From NCBI RefSeq assembly GCF_033958435.1, contig NC_134137.1, positions 65,612,001 to 65,676,000 of the forward strand: a DNA stretch of 64,000 bases. The letters run 5' to 3'. Within the stretch, counting starts at the first letter, position 1. Each line of letters begins with the position of its first letter. This DNA is from Carettochelys insculpta (Eukaryota; Chordata; Testudines; Carettochelyidae). The position numbers and the translations under genes were made by a program. Of the stretch, positions 1-11,809 are shown piece by piece. The notes under the pieces were generated by a model. It was not told the DNA's origin, searched no databases, and saw only the letters and a list, made by a program, of their open reading frames with translations.

Positions 1-1
1 G

Positions 2-2565
2 AACCTCCTGGCACAGTCTCAGCTCCAGCCACAGCCCCTTGGACAGGCTGGAGCCCAAATGAAAAAGAAAAGTGGCTTCCAAATTACCAGTGTGACCCCT
101 GCTCAGATCTCTGCCAGCATGAGCTCTAACAACAGCATTGCAGAGGACACAGAAAGCTATGATGACCTGGATGAGTCCCATACTGAAGACCTGTCATCTT
201 CAGAAATCTTGGATGTGTCTTTATCCAGGGCCACTGACTTGGGTGAACCTGAGCGGAGCTCCTCTGAAGAGACTTTAAATAACTTCCAAGAGGCTGAGAC
301 TCCTGGGGCTGTATCTCCAAACCAGCCTCACCTTCCTCAGCAGCATCCCCCTTTGCCTCATCATCCGCAGCAGAGTGTTGTGATCAATGGAAATGTTCAC
401 CCACATCATGGCCACCATCACCACCATCTTCATCATCACCATCATGGCCATCATCATCCATCGCATCCTGGGGTGGGCAGTACACCAGCCTCTGGAGGAG
501 CACCCCCAAGTCCATCTTTTAGAAAACTGTCCACAACTGGAAGTACTGACAATGTTATCACAACTGTGCCAGTTTCTGCTGCATCATCCAGTGGTACACC
601 TGCATCTGCCCTGTCTAATATTCGTACTACAAGTACTCCTGGCAATATAGGCGTAAGTCCTGTTACTGGAACTAGTACATTAAGTAGTATGGCTGGTGGT
701 AGTCCTAGTATGACAAGCAGCGTGCTTGGTAACGTAAATATAAACTTAAGCAGCATTACAAGTACTGCTAATGTACATGCTTTGTCTGGACCCAGCAGCA
801 ATGTTAATGTGAATAGCTTAAGTGGTGTTGGCAATGGTACGAGTGCTTCCTCTAATGTCATTAATAATGTTACTAATCCAGCTGCGGGAATGGCAGTGGG
901 ATCAAGTCAGCAGCAGCCTGCAGCTGGCACATCAAGATTTAGAGTTGTAAAATTAGATTCCAGTTCTGAACCTTTTAAAAAAGGTAGATGGATATGCACT
1001 GAATTCTATGATAAAGATAACACTGTAGCAGTTACAGAAGGAGTAGCAGTAAACAAAGCAGTAGAGAGTATAAAACAAAATCCACTTGAAGTGACTTCTG
1101 AAAGGGAGAGCACCAGTGGGAGTTCTGTTAGCAGCAGTGTAAGCACACTGAGTCACTACACAGAAAGTGTGGGAAGCGGGGAAATGGGAGTACCAACTGT
1201 GGTACAGCAGCAGACATTGCAAGGCGTGGGTCCACAGCAGATGGATTTTGGTGGTGCTGGACCTCAGACTATTCCAGCATCCAATATGCCACAAAGTATT
1301 TCTCAGTCACAGCTTGCACAGGTACAGTTGCCTTCTCAAGAAGCAAACTATTCACAGCAAAAGCAAGGAGTCCAGCCTTCAGTGCAGGCTACTCTAACAA
1401 CTGTTACTGGTGTTCAGCCAACCCAAGTTAATGTGGTAGGTGTAGCTCATCAACAACCTGCCATTCCAAGCATGGCTCAACAGCAGCTACCATATTCTCA
1501 GTCAGCACAGCCTGTACAAACTTTGCCTGTTGTACCGCAACAGCAGTTACAGTATGGACAACAACAGCCACTTCCTACGCAAATGGCCCCTGCACGAGTT
1601 AAACCAGTGAATCAGAGTTCTGTCACAGGGACCATGCCGGACTACATACAACATCAGCAGATACTGCAGCCTCCAGTGCCTGCTGTGCAATCCAGCTCTA
1701 CAGGTGTAGGAGCAGGAACACCAGTTCCTGTTCAGGCACCAAGCATCCAACCTTCTGTACAAGTGCACCCTGCTGTGGCACCAGCTCCGCCTCTTGCTCA
1801 TGCACAGACAGCAATGCCGCCCATAGGTACTAGTACTCAAATTATTAACATTGGACAGCAAGGAAGCGTACCAGCTGTGGTGCAGCAGCCCCCTGTTGCA
1901 AACCAAATTACACCTTCAGTCATGCAACAAAGTGCTGCTCCTTCATCTTCACAAGTGGTTCAACCTGTTCAGACTGGGATAATTCAACAGGGATTACAGG
2001 CTGGTGCTTCAAGCCTTCCTCAGCAGATGGTCATTGCTTCACAGAATGCTTTACCTGTACAACCCCAGGCACAAGTAGAAACTATAGGAATGACCAGCCA
2101 ACTGCCTGCAGTCAGCCCTGTACCCTCTGCTACTACTGTTCCTGCTCCAGGTCAAGCTAGTTCAAACATACCTCCTGGTATACCTTCTGCTCCTGTAAAT
2201 TTGGGTCCATCACAGAACATAGCACAAGCTTCAACTATACAAAATGGGAATTTGGTTCAAAGTGTTAGTCCCTTGATATCAACAACTACTATAAGTATGC
2301 CGGTGGCGCCACAACAGATGCCACTAAGCTCTACCCAGTTCTCTGCACAATTGCTAACTCAGTCAGTTGTAAGCCAGATTGAAGATGGCAGGCGCCCTAC
2401 AGAACCTTCCTTAGTTGGCTTACCTCTGGCTGCTAGTGGTGAAAGTGGTGTTGGAGCATCAACCGTTTCAGATGGGAGTGGCAGCAACATAACATCCTCT
2501 GCTTCCCTTTTTCCGCTGAAGGTACTGCCATTGACATCACATCTTGTTGATGGTGAAGATGAGAG
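2..2565 (+). CDS. TSC22D1: TSC22D1 long isoform, 3' part of first coding exon (partial)
   Basis: The frame is open from base 2 to 2565, about 854 codons. The ATG at 59 is not the initiator: the frame continues upstream to the window edge (reads [19 protein letters not shown] before it), and in human TSC22D1 the matching Met lies about 105 residues in. Recognised blocks are [17 protein letters not shown] at 59, [20 protein letters not shown] near 155-220, a His-rich run at about 395-466, RFRV at 935-946 followed by [26 protein letters not shown] near 1100, long Gln/Pro/Val/Ser-rich disorder, and [20 protein letters not shown] near 2490-2560. The family forms leucine-zipper dimers through the C-terminal TSC box; the long isoforms bind NRBP1 and WNK-pathway proteins and act in cell-volume control and TGF-beta responses. 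The TSC box lies in later exons outside this window. The exon ends after AG of a split Ser codon (phase 2), as in human. The gene identity is very sure. Confidence 0.97.
395..466 (+). repeat. CAT/CAC triplet-rich tract encoding a His-rich run
   Basis: About 24 codons are mostly CAT or CAC, giving [20 protein letters not shown]. Codon use is mixed, so this is a protein-level repeat more than a pure microsatellite. Human TSC22D1 has a His-rich run at the same place with a different arrangement, which suggests length turnover under a loose constraint. Confidence 0.9.
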
Positions 2566-2571
2566 GTAAGA
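2566..2571 (+). promoter_or_regulatory. TSC22D1: Splice donor of TSC22D1 long-isoform exon 1
   Basis: The sequence reads GAGAG|GTAAGA, a near-consensus 5' splice site. The split codon AG| followed by C or T in the next exon would give the Ser expected in the conserved DESSSGA junction. Without splicing, the frame reads AGG TAA and stops at 2567-2569, so the apparent C-terminal Arg and stop are intronic. Confidence 0.93.
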
Positions 2572-4990
2572 TCATGCCATTTTCTTCCTAGAGAAATCAT
2601 GCCACTTTTGTGTACATTAATTTGCAATTACAATTGCAATGGTTAAATAAGATGACTAACATTGCAAATATAGTTGCTACCTGCTTTTTTAAAAATACGT
2701 TTTTTTGGGGTCATGGTACACTTTGTTTAAAATACTTTTGTGCTGCTTCTCATCTAAGGGGGTGAATTGTATTGATTGAACTCTGAAATTATGCTGCGTG
2801 AGTACACCATATATGCACAGTAGAACCTAGCATGGTGTGTCCTTCATTACATTATACTACAGACAGTGTATAGTTGACTGAAAGAATACACTTTAGAGTG
2901 TGGTAGTATACTTAATGACTGTTATAAACTTTTTGGGAGCAATTCTCAATCAGTACATTTAAGATTTTAAGCATATTTTACACGCCTAGTATCCTCTCTA
3001 CTTCAGTTTTCCTTTTTGACTCTTGACTACATCGTGGTGGTCATGATCATGATGTATACCTTGTGGAAGGTTTGGGCCTCCAACAGCTGGCCACTATTTC
3101 TGACAGCATAAGAGTGGAATGAGGCTGCTCTGGAGGTGGGAGAGGAAATGTATTTTAAAACAAGTTGTTAGATTTGTCTGATCCTGGACACTTTCTCTCC
3201 CGTGTTCTGTGCTGTACCTTCTCCTTTTTTCTGCTGGTTAGCCCAGCCTGAGATACTTAGAAGTTTTGTTCCTGGAGTTTCTGCTTTAAAGTTGTTTTTA
3301 TTGTCAATGTTGCTCAGCTCGGAACAGGGAGTAGAGGTCTTATGAAGTTGATGTGTATGCACTATAATCTGTCAAATGAACCATTGTTAGATTCTTTAAA
3401 TATGAGGGGTTTTTAAAAAACAAACAAAAACATGAGATGGACGTCTTAAACTGTGCACTCCTGCTGTTTGGTAACGTGTGCAGTGTATGTGAATTTCAAG
3501 GGTTTCTGTAGCAGCTTTGGCAACAGCCATTTACAGCCATTATTTGATATTAAATGTCATAGCTGTGTCTCTTAAACCCAACTGAGACTGTCTTATTGTA
3601 ATTTGCTCTATATAAAAGCATATGGAAACATGTTATTTCTACTGAAGAATTTACAGTCTTGGAAGAAGAGATTCCATTAGAGGGGTGTGTTAGGATGCAA
3701 TCAAATAGTCTTGAAAATAAAAGAGAAGGAAAGGATGTGGAAAGAAGTTAAGATTCAGGCTTAGTGGAAGTGAAAGAAATTCAGTAGAGAGCAGTCTCTT
3801 GTCCTCCAGGTCCTTCCTGGATGTTGTTGCAAGGAGAAGTGAGAAACAGCAGAGGACAAATTTGTCTGACTTGTGGTAGATCTCAGATAAGAGGTTTAGA
3901 TATTGTTTATTACATCAGCAGTCTTTGATATGTTGATCATGAGGTGCTGACATGCTTAAGGTGGCTTTAGCTACGCTGAGATACCAGGGGTTTAGAAGGC
4001 ATACCTGCTGGTTTTCCATTAGGCTCTTGCGCGAAAAGTCTCACAATATTCCATTATTGGTACTCTTTCAACAAATATGTGAAAATGGTAGAGGGTGTAC
4101 TGAGAGGTTATGGGCCTACTGTGTCACCGTTACGGGAATTTGTGGAAATTCTCATTTTGTATTTTCCCTTGGAGAACTTGACTGTTGCTCCAGGGATGGA
4201 AGAAGTAATCAATCAAACAACTAAGATGGGAGTACGCTTGTTGATACTGGAAAACACAGAGAAATTGGCAGGGGCATGTGATTTGCATGCTAATTTTGAG
4301 GGTAGAAATCCTGCTGTTTTTTAGTTAGTAGGCATGATAAAACAGTTAATAGCCGCCCCCCCCAATCCCCTTGTTGACCTCTGCACTAGACTGGGGCAGC
4401 CCTGACTGTGAACGGGCTGGTGGGCCTGGAGGTAGGACCGCATGGCCACAGTAGGGCTGTGTAGCAGGCCAAGCAGTGAGCCCACAGTTAGAATGGTTAA
4501 ATGAATAAGTGTTTTTTAACTTCCCTTGTTGGTAAACTTGTTTGTAGTTTGGGAGCCACATGTATTAAGAGTAGATGCAAATGCTACCATCCTCTCTTTA
4601 CTTGGCTGACCAAATAGTGCATCCTTTCCTTTCCTGTGCTCACTCTGTTCATGTTGTCTAGTCTTTCATCTCCAAACAAAGTACCGAAAATGTGTTGTCA
4701 TGCAGCTACGATTGAACAGCATGCAGATGCTTCATTTAGAATGGAATATGACTGCCTGCTTTTAAAGATCCAAAGACAAAGTAGACTTTGCCTTTCAGCT
4801 TCTTGTTCAAAATTGATTATGTGTAGATGTTCCAGCACCAAGCTGAGATCACCTTCATGAATCCCTCTTCGGAATATTCCATTAGTGGTAATGCTTTTGT
4901 TTTCCCTTTGTTGGTGGAATTCTGTACCTGTTGCCAAGGTATCTTCAGTACCAGATCCTTGGTTCTGGAATGCCTTTCAACTTAGTCTAT
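2566..4990 (+). other. Intronic sequence, no recognised repeat
   Basis: This stretch is AT-rich intron with short A-rich and T-rich runs (3414-3431) and a C run near 4356. Small open frames (for example 3952-4224) show no family features and look like chance. The part next to the donor may hold splicing or enhancer signals, but nothing specific is visible. Confidence 0.5.
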
Positions 4991-5579
4991 TAGTGTGTTG
5001 TGAACAAGACACGAGAAGTCATTCTTCCGCTCTACTCTGTGCTGGTTAGGCCTCAGCTGGAGTATTGTGTCCAGTTCTGGGCACTGCAGTTCAAAAAAGA
5101 TGTGGAGAAACTAGAGAGGGTCCAGAGAAGAGCAACAAGAATGATTAAAGGTCTAGAGAATGTGACCTATGAAAAAAGGTTGAAAGAATTGGGCTTGTTT
5201 AGTTTGGAAAAGAGAAGACTGAGGGGAGACATGATAGCGGTCTTCAGGTATCTAAAAGGGAGTCATAAGGAGGAAGGAGAAAACTTGTTCTTCTTGGCCT
5301 CTGAGGATAGAACAAGAGGCGATGGGCTTAAACTGCAGCAAGGGAGGTTTGGGTTGGACATTAGGAAAAAGTTCCTAACTGTCAGGGCGGTCAAACAGTG
5401 GAATAAATTGTTAAGGGAGGTTGTGGAATCTCCATCACTGGAGGTATTTAAGAACAGGTTAGATAGATGTCTATCAAGGATAGTTTAGATAGTACTTGGT
5501 CCAGCCATTGGGGAAGGGGCCTGGACTCGATGGCCTCTCGAGGTCCCTTCCAGTTGTAGTGCTCTATGATTCTATGATT
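4991..5579 (+). mobile_element. CR1 LINE, 5'-truncated 3' end
   Basis: The open frame 5000-5488 encodes the C-terminal end of CR1 ORF2, with the blocks [57 protein letters not shown] and [10 protein letters not shown]. The frame is intact to a stop at 5486-5488. The short 3' UTR ends in the CR1-type octamer repeat GATTCTATGATT at about 5569-5580. The 5' end is cut within ORF2, as is typical of incomplete reverse transcription. It is a close relative of the copy at 53480-54056, so both belong to one subfamily. Confidence 0.94.
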
Positions 5580-5684
5580 TTTCAGGAAATGAAGCAAGTT
5601 ATATCTTTGGTTTGGCTTTTCTCTTCCCTCCTCAGCCACTAGTCATCTTGGTTTTGGTTCTTCATTTGCTGCTGGTTGTATGTG

Positions 5685-5983
5685 CAGGTTGACCCTTTTT
5701 AGTCCAGCACCCTTGGGTCATGACTGGTGCCAGATGAGAGACGTTGCCAAACCATAGGAGGCTAACATTGTCTAGCAGCATTACCAAGACTTCCACTGAT
5801 TACTGGGCTCTGATAGACATTTAGGGGTAAATGAGAGCTAAATAACAGAACACTGAGAGTCAGGACTGATGGCTGTAAACAAATGATATGGGAGCACAGG
5901 AAAGTTGGCCACACCCATAAGTGGACATCAGGCTAACTAAAATCTTGCTGGACGAGAGTGTTCTGGACTCGAGGGTCAACCTA
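5685..5983 (+). mobile_element. Tigger/pogo-like MITE, copy 1
   Basis: The ends are CAGGTTGACCC on the left and GGGTCAACCTA on the right, an inverted pair. The body holds blocks shared with 34145, 35502, 47558 and 51777 (CATTACCAAGACTTCCACTG, GACATTTAGGGGTAAAT, AACACTGAGAGTCAGGACT). Too short to code for a transposase, so it moved using one supplied elsewhere. The class is inferred from TA target sites at other copies. Confidence 0.8.
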
Positions 5984-6720
5984 TATTCGATTAGATGGCC
6001 TTTATTTAGGGGAACAGTAATGTGTTGCATATATAAGTAGGCACCCTAAAATGTGTGTAATTAGTAAAATGCAGATGGGATTTCAGACTTCAGGCAGCCA
6101 CTTGATTTTCTGATTTAAGATTAATATGTACATGTCCCAGGTGGTTCCAAATCTGACAAGGGAAAATGCAGAAGAAAAAATGTAATTGAACAGTACTGAG
6201 TGACAACATAATTGGATTGGTGAAGTTATAAAATTCCATTGTGAGCCTGTATCCGAAGAAGTCTGACCCATGTAGTACCTTGAGTAAATTGTCCCAGCTT
6301 TCACTGAAGCCATTTTATAATTGGGTGTCAATTCACGTATCAATGTCTTTTTAACTTTTAACCTTTTTACCTCTTTGGAATAATAACTTCACTCATTCCT
6401 TTTTGCTGTTGTTAATACATATGCTGTTAACTGTTCTGCTGGGTTACCCATATCCCTTTAAGAGGAGAGAGAATATTCTTTTTTTATGTCATTGCCAGTA
6501 TTTCTCCAGTGTAAGTCAGACTGCTGTATTTCAAAATGCGGCAGAGAAAGCATAAGAAGAAAACTTAGCCTGTCAGATACTGCTCACATTTTGACATGTC
6601 AAATTTGAGATTTGTTATTTATCCTAATAGTTTAGCTTTCTAAGCTACAGGGAAATTCCCTTTTTGGTGTTGATGTTGTTTTCCTTTTTCTTGAGGTATG
6701 ATGCATATTGGCTACAGTTA

Positions 6721-7065
6721 GGCTACAACCCTGGGTCAACAGAATTCACTGTCAGAACAGATTTCCTGACAAAACTTCTGTTGACAGAGTGGAGCCACAC
6801 ACAAAAGCCAATTGGGAGATAATTCTGCTCTGTCGACAGAGCAGCCAGACTGCTTGGCTACTTTCTGGACAAGACAGGCCCCCAGAATCACAGCAGACAT
6901 AGCTGCTTTGTTGACAGAAATCTGCGGCCAGAAGAGTTGTGCCTCAATGTTTTTGCTGTGTTTTGTCAACACTGTTGACAAAACCCATTTTCTGTATCAG
7001 CGCTGTACAGGTTTTGTTGACAAACCTCTGTTTTGTCGACAAAACTCTCTAGTGTAACCATAGCC
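6721..7065 (+). mobile_element. Foldback MITE with TTGTCGACAA motifs
   Basis: The left end is GGCTACAACCCTGGGTCAAC and the right end is GTGTAACCATAGCC, which reads GGCTATGGTTACAC on the other strand. Inside are repeated GTTGACA and TTTTGTCGACAAAAC self-complementary blocks near both ends (6771-6840 and 6963-7045). No coding capacity. The terminal bases resemble those of the elements at 22169 and 36258, but the inner sequence differs. No clear target-site duplication (TTA left, ACT right). Confidence 0.7.
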
Positions 7066-9052
7066 ACTGATGCCTCATACCCTTTTTTCTTTGGTATAGT
7101 TGGCTCGTATGTCAGTTGACAGAGACTGCTTATTAAAGCAGGTCAATTTCAAACAATCTTCATATGTTTTAACTCTGGAAATATTAACCTACAATTTCCT
7201 TCATTTTGTTTTTAATACCCAAGGAATTTTTCAAATAGGTGAACAGGTCTTAATAAATATTTTTCAGTTACATTTTCACATATGTAGACTTTGTGTTGTG
7301 AAATGAGTCATGCTGACGGTTTCCCAGGCAGTTCATTAACATTACTGTGCAGATTAAAAAATTCACAGTGGGAATCGTTGGGTGGAATAAAGAAAATGCC
7401 TCTTAGTATTCAGTTTATATATAAGTATGAAATCCAACTCTTTTGCAGTATTTGTACTAATATCATATAAGTACAGAACTAAATTACATGTTTTATTTCA
7501 GATTTCCTCTCCTTTTTTCATAAATGTTGATTGTAGCCTTTTTCTGTACTTGTGGTCTTCATGCACTGGAGCGCTTTATGTACAAGTCACTTTCACTGCT
7601 TCCTCTTTAGTCAGTCTGTTTTTGTATGTGTCTTTCACAGAGAGGTGAGGGGAAACCATTCTGAAAAGTGGGAAAATTATTGCACACAAACTTGTATGGA
7701 GTCTTAAAGGCATGTGTTGTACATGAAACTGGAACATTTTTGAGTGGATTTCATGTAGTTAATGTGCCTTAAAAATTGGACTGGTGTCTGCCACAGTGAG
7801 AAGTTTGCCTTTGAATAGACTAGAATTGGTCCAAAGACTCTTAGAATTATGAAAGGTGTGGATGGATGACACCAAGTGAATTTAGTGCACTTTTAAAAAC
7901 CAAAACAAAAAAAAACCTAATTGCAAGTGAATGACCTCAAGAAATAGGGGAGAATTTTACCCAAAGAAGTACATTTAATGTAGACCCCTAGGGCCAACAA
8001 AATAAATGAGATTTTACAGAGATTGCTAACAAACTCCGACCTATGTTGAACAGGTCACATTTAAGAATTGTGAACATATCATTAACGTCTTTTTTTAAGG
8101 CACATGCTGAATTATGCTGTGTTGCAACTTAGTGAAATTGTATGGAAATTGTTTTCAAACTAAGATTATCATGTTTTATACATTATGAACTGGGGCTGTG
8201 GGGGAACTGTCTGTGGGACAATCTTAATTTGACATAGTAGTTTAACCGTATGTGCTAAGCTTCTGAATTTGAGTAAGTTGTAATACCAGTCTGTCAGCAC
8301 TGTCATTGTAACAGTCCTCCAATTTAAGAAGCTAATTTAAGTTTAGTTTTTTTTCTAGAATTTGAAATAGTCAACAATTTACATCCCAGAAGAGCACTTT
8401 TTTTTATTGGTTAATGGATCATTTGTAAATCAGTTTGATTATTAACAGAACTGGAAGAAATATTTGTCTGCTCACTACTAGAGAGTCAGATTGGTGAATA
8501 GGGAAACCAGTTTTGTCTGATGCTGCCCAGAGTATTCCTGTTGCCTTGTCATGCTGTCTAAACAGACTCCCACAGGATGTGATTGGAATTAATGTCTTCA
8601 GCTTTTTTTTTTAAATGTCAGTGCTTCAGTCATGTGGTGAGAAGCTCTACGAAATATATGGCATCAGACTGAGTGACCATATTTGTCTTTTCTGATCCTG
8701 TTACCTGAATTGTATCCTTTTGGTCCTTGGCCTACTATTGAAAAATGTTAACAGGTATGTTAATAGTGGAACTCTTTGTTGTGGTATGTGTTGATGGCAG
8801 TTAAATGTTCGTTTCATGCAGATTACCAAATAGCTATTAAATGATATGTTTTGGACCTGATTTATTAAAGAATTTACATGTTAAAATCTTCATCTCCCAG
8901 TGAAGTTGGGAGGAAGACTTTCAGGGCAGAGAATGAATGGAACATGAAAGCATGATGTGCCTTGACTACTGGAGGAAATCCTAGTACTTGCAGGCTTGTA
9001 GATAGCTAGTACACATCATAATTCTGCCATCGGAAGAAATGGCTTCATGAAA
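7066..9052 (+). other. Intronic sequence, no recognised repeat
   Basis: AT-rich intron with short homopolymer runs (7906-7918 A-rich, 8347-8356 and 8397-8405 T-rich). The open frames at 7100-7306 and 7427-7648 lack any family feature. I see no RNA gene or repeat I can name. Confidence 0.5.
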
Positions 9053-9112
9053 TCTCATTACCTAATACATTTGTTAGTCTCTGAGGTGCTACAGGACTGC
9101 TTGTTAATTGTG
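9053..9112 (-). repeat. Fragment of dispersed repeat B
   Basis: Read on the minus strand it gives AAGCAGTCCTGTAGCACCTC, then AGAGACTAACAAATGTATTA and GGTAATGAGATTTCATGAAG, matching the copies at 21478, 39777, 25086 and 58361. This repeat is very common in turtles and crocodilians as I remember it; its class is not determined here. Confidence 0.65.
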
Positions 9113-9423
9113 AAATGGGTATTCGATCATTCGTCATTCTTAATTTATATCTTGATGGCATGCTAAAACCCATTGAAGAGGGTCTTGTGTGACTTAGGCA
9201 TGATGTAGAGGTTAAGGGACTGCACCAACCGCATTTCATATGTATATGAAATGTTTTTTAGAATGATGTTTTAGTAAAATTGTAAGTGTTCATAATTTTA
9301 CACTGTAAATGTTATACTGGATCAGAATAATGGATTTGCATTGTGTAATATCTGTCAGTTATTTTTCAGGGAGCCAGCTATCCCACTGAAGCCATAATGT
9401 TTGTATCCTAGATCATCATAGCA

Positions 9424-10045
9424 AGGGCCCTATCCAATTCAAAGCAGTGCTGAATGTGTCAGGGATTATGAAATCTGGTGTCTTTCCATGAATTCTGGCC
9501 TATTGTCTGCTTTTACCCTATGTTATATAGACTTCACAGAGGAGACCAGCATTACCAAATTGGGGGTCCTGACCCAAAAGGGAGTTGCCAGGGCGATTAC
9601 AAGGTAACTTTAGGAAGGTCATGGGATTGTCATCTTTGCCCAGCTCCGCTGCTTTCAGAGCTGGGTGGCCAGAGTGGCGGCTACTGACTAAGGGCCAGCT
9701 CTACAAGCAACAATATAGAAGAAAAGGTGTCTATTCCACACTATCCTTACTTCTACACTACTGGTTGTGGTGGTTCCTGGCCATCAGCCACTGCTCTCCA
9801 GTTGCTTAGGCCTGAAGGCAGTGCCATTGTGAGCAGCTCTGCAGAAATAAAGGTGGCAATACTTAAACTCCCATACAATAACTTTGGAATCCCCCCAAAT
9901 TTTTTTTTTGGGTCAGGACCGTTATAATTGTAACACCATGAAACTTCAGGTTTCAATAGCCAAAATATTGAAATTTATCACTCAAAAATCATATGACTGT
10001 ACAGTTGAACAAAATGGACCACAAATTTCATATCGCACATCATGG
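9424..10045 (+). mobile_element. Old DNA-transposon-like repeat with GGGCCCTA end
   Basis: The left edge reads AAGGGCCCTATCCAATTC. The right part holds TTTTTGGGTCAGGACCGTTA, CACCATGAAACTTCAGG and AATGGACCACAAATTTCAT. Together they fit a dispersed reptile repeat I recall, whose ends read GGGCCCTACCAAATTCACGG. The middle (9640-9870) has inverted GC-rich blocks. Its right end is degraded. No transposase frame. Class assignment is from memory. Confidence 0.55.
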
Positions 10046-11809
10046 CACTCCATTAAAATAGAAGTCGTAAATGAAATTTTTCTGTCTTCAGGTGATCAGA
10101 AGCGATTCTCCAATTCCCTTTCCTCCTTCCATTCAATGCATATTTATTGGCTATTAATTAAACAGCAATTCAGTGAAGTTACCAGTGCTGTTCATTTATT
10201 GCTTTTTACCTGTGTACCAAGATATGCAAAAATAGGCATCTAAACCCATATATAAATAAGTGGCATAATTTTCTGAAGTGTTGAGAAGCCACAGCTCCTG
10301 CTGAAGTCAGTAGAGCTCCAGATACTGGGGTAATTGTGAAAGTCAGGTCTCTTGTGTGGGTGTTAAACCTGCATAACTGAAGTTAAAGATTCTTGGTTTA
10401 AATTTTATATTTCTCCTAATGCTTCAGATTCAGCAAAGCTGTGGAGAAGTCAAGTGAATTTTATTGTTTTGCCTGGGACTCTTACTTGTTACTGGGACAG
10501 ATTCTGCTCTTGGTTTCACCTCCACAACCCCATTGAAGGCAACAGTGGGTATTGTACAGGAGTAAGTAAGGCAGAGCTTTGAAGGTAAAGGGTTTGAACA
10601 GGTCAAGAAACATACTTTTTGTTTTTGTGTTTTACTAGCAGTGCTAACAGTTATTATTTTTATTTTTTAAAATCAGGTTTGGAATTGTTCAAATACAAAC
10701 AGATGTTATAATCAGTCATAATTTGCATAAGAGCAATTGCAGAAATCACAAGAAAATTACACATTAAATTTGGGTTCATGCACTTGGAGTAACTTTAGCT
10801 TTTAGTATTTTATTTAAACCATTTCAACTTAAAATTCTCTTAAAATGAAAACTTCTAATTCCTTTAGTTCATGACCTGCCTTTATATTCCTCTAATTTAA
10901 GAAAGTCTTTACTTTTCAGACTGGTGAAAATACATCTTCACAGAAGAGTATGCGTCTTCACTATATAAACCAGTCTAAACTCCAGTCCTTGGTGTTGTCT
11001 TTAACAGAAACAAGTACAACCCAATAAAAGTGTGGTATGATTAGGGTCAAAGAGTCAGTACATGACACATGACTTCCTTTCTGCTTGTTCAGGAGTTTTT
11101 AAGACTTTAAGATCTTTTAAAGAACAAATACAAATCTCTGACTTGGAACCCAGATCTGTTTACTACTTGTTTTTCTATGTTGATTCTAATATTGTGAACT
11201 CCATGTTACTAATTCTTGGGCAATCTCTTCTTACTAAACTGAAACCCAGAAATGTTCTATATGAATGTTGTTCCTTCAGCTTCAGTAGTCCTAATAGCCT
11301 TGATTAGGAGTCAGTTTATTTTTCCAGTTGCATTCTAATATCTGTGTTGTATCTGATAGAGACATAGCCACTAAATGTAATGGTATTTGTATTCTGAATC
11401 AAACACTGAGTACTGGGCTTTTTTTTATTATAGACCTTGATTAGCAGGCCTCTTTAGATGTTCCAAGGGCTGCTTAATTGGATAAATTATTTGAAAGCCA
11501 AATTCAAAGGCCAAAACATCCATTGAAAGACTGGAAGAAGCAAAATTTGTATACAATGTAAAGGCATGATTGGGAAGTCAAGAAACAGTCTCAGAAAATT
11601 TCTTAACTAGCTCCTTTACAGTAGGATCATGGATAAAGCACAAGGTGGCGCAAGCTAACTTTGAGATGCTTTTGCTGGTATGGATAACTTTTTTTTTCCT
11701 AAAATAAGGTTAACATTTAGACATTTCTTAGAACTGTCTTCAGGTATGGTAACTATATGCTAATTCAATCACTGTAATGCTTTTGTGGTATGTAACTATA
11801 GCTGTATAT
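10046..11809 (+). other. Intronic sequence, no recognised repeat
   Basis: AT-rich intron. The open frame at 11062-11307 has no family features. No repeat, RNA gene or splice-conserved exon was recognised. Confidence 0.5.

Noticed and set aside
59..61. ATG at 59 as the start of the protein
   Set aside because: The frame is open to the window edge and homology continues upstream; the real start lies left of the window.
454..861. Open frame of 135 aa on the minus strand in the TSC22D1 exon
   Set aside because: Shadow of the strongly biased coding strand.
2564..2569. Natural C terminus ending in Glu-Arg
   Set aside because: The Arg and stop arise from the splice donor; the conserved junction continues into another exon.
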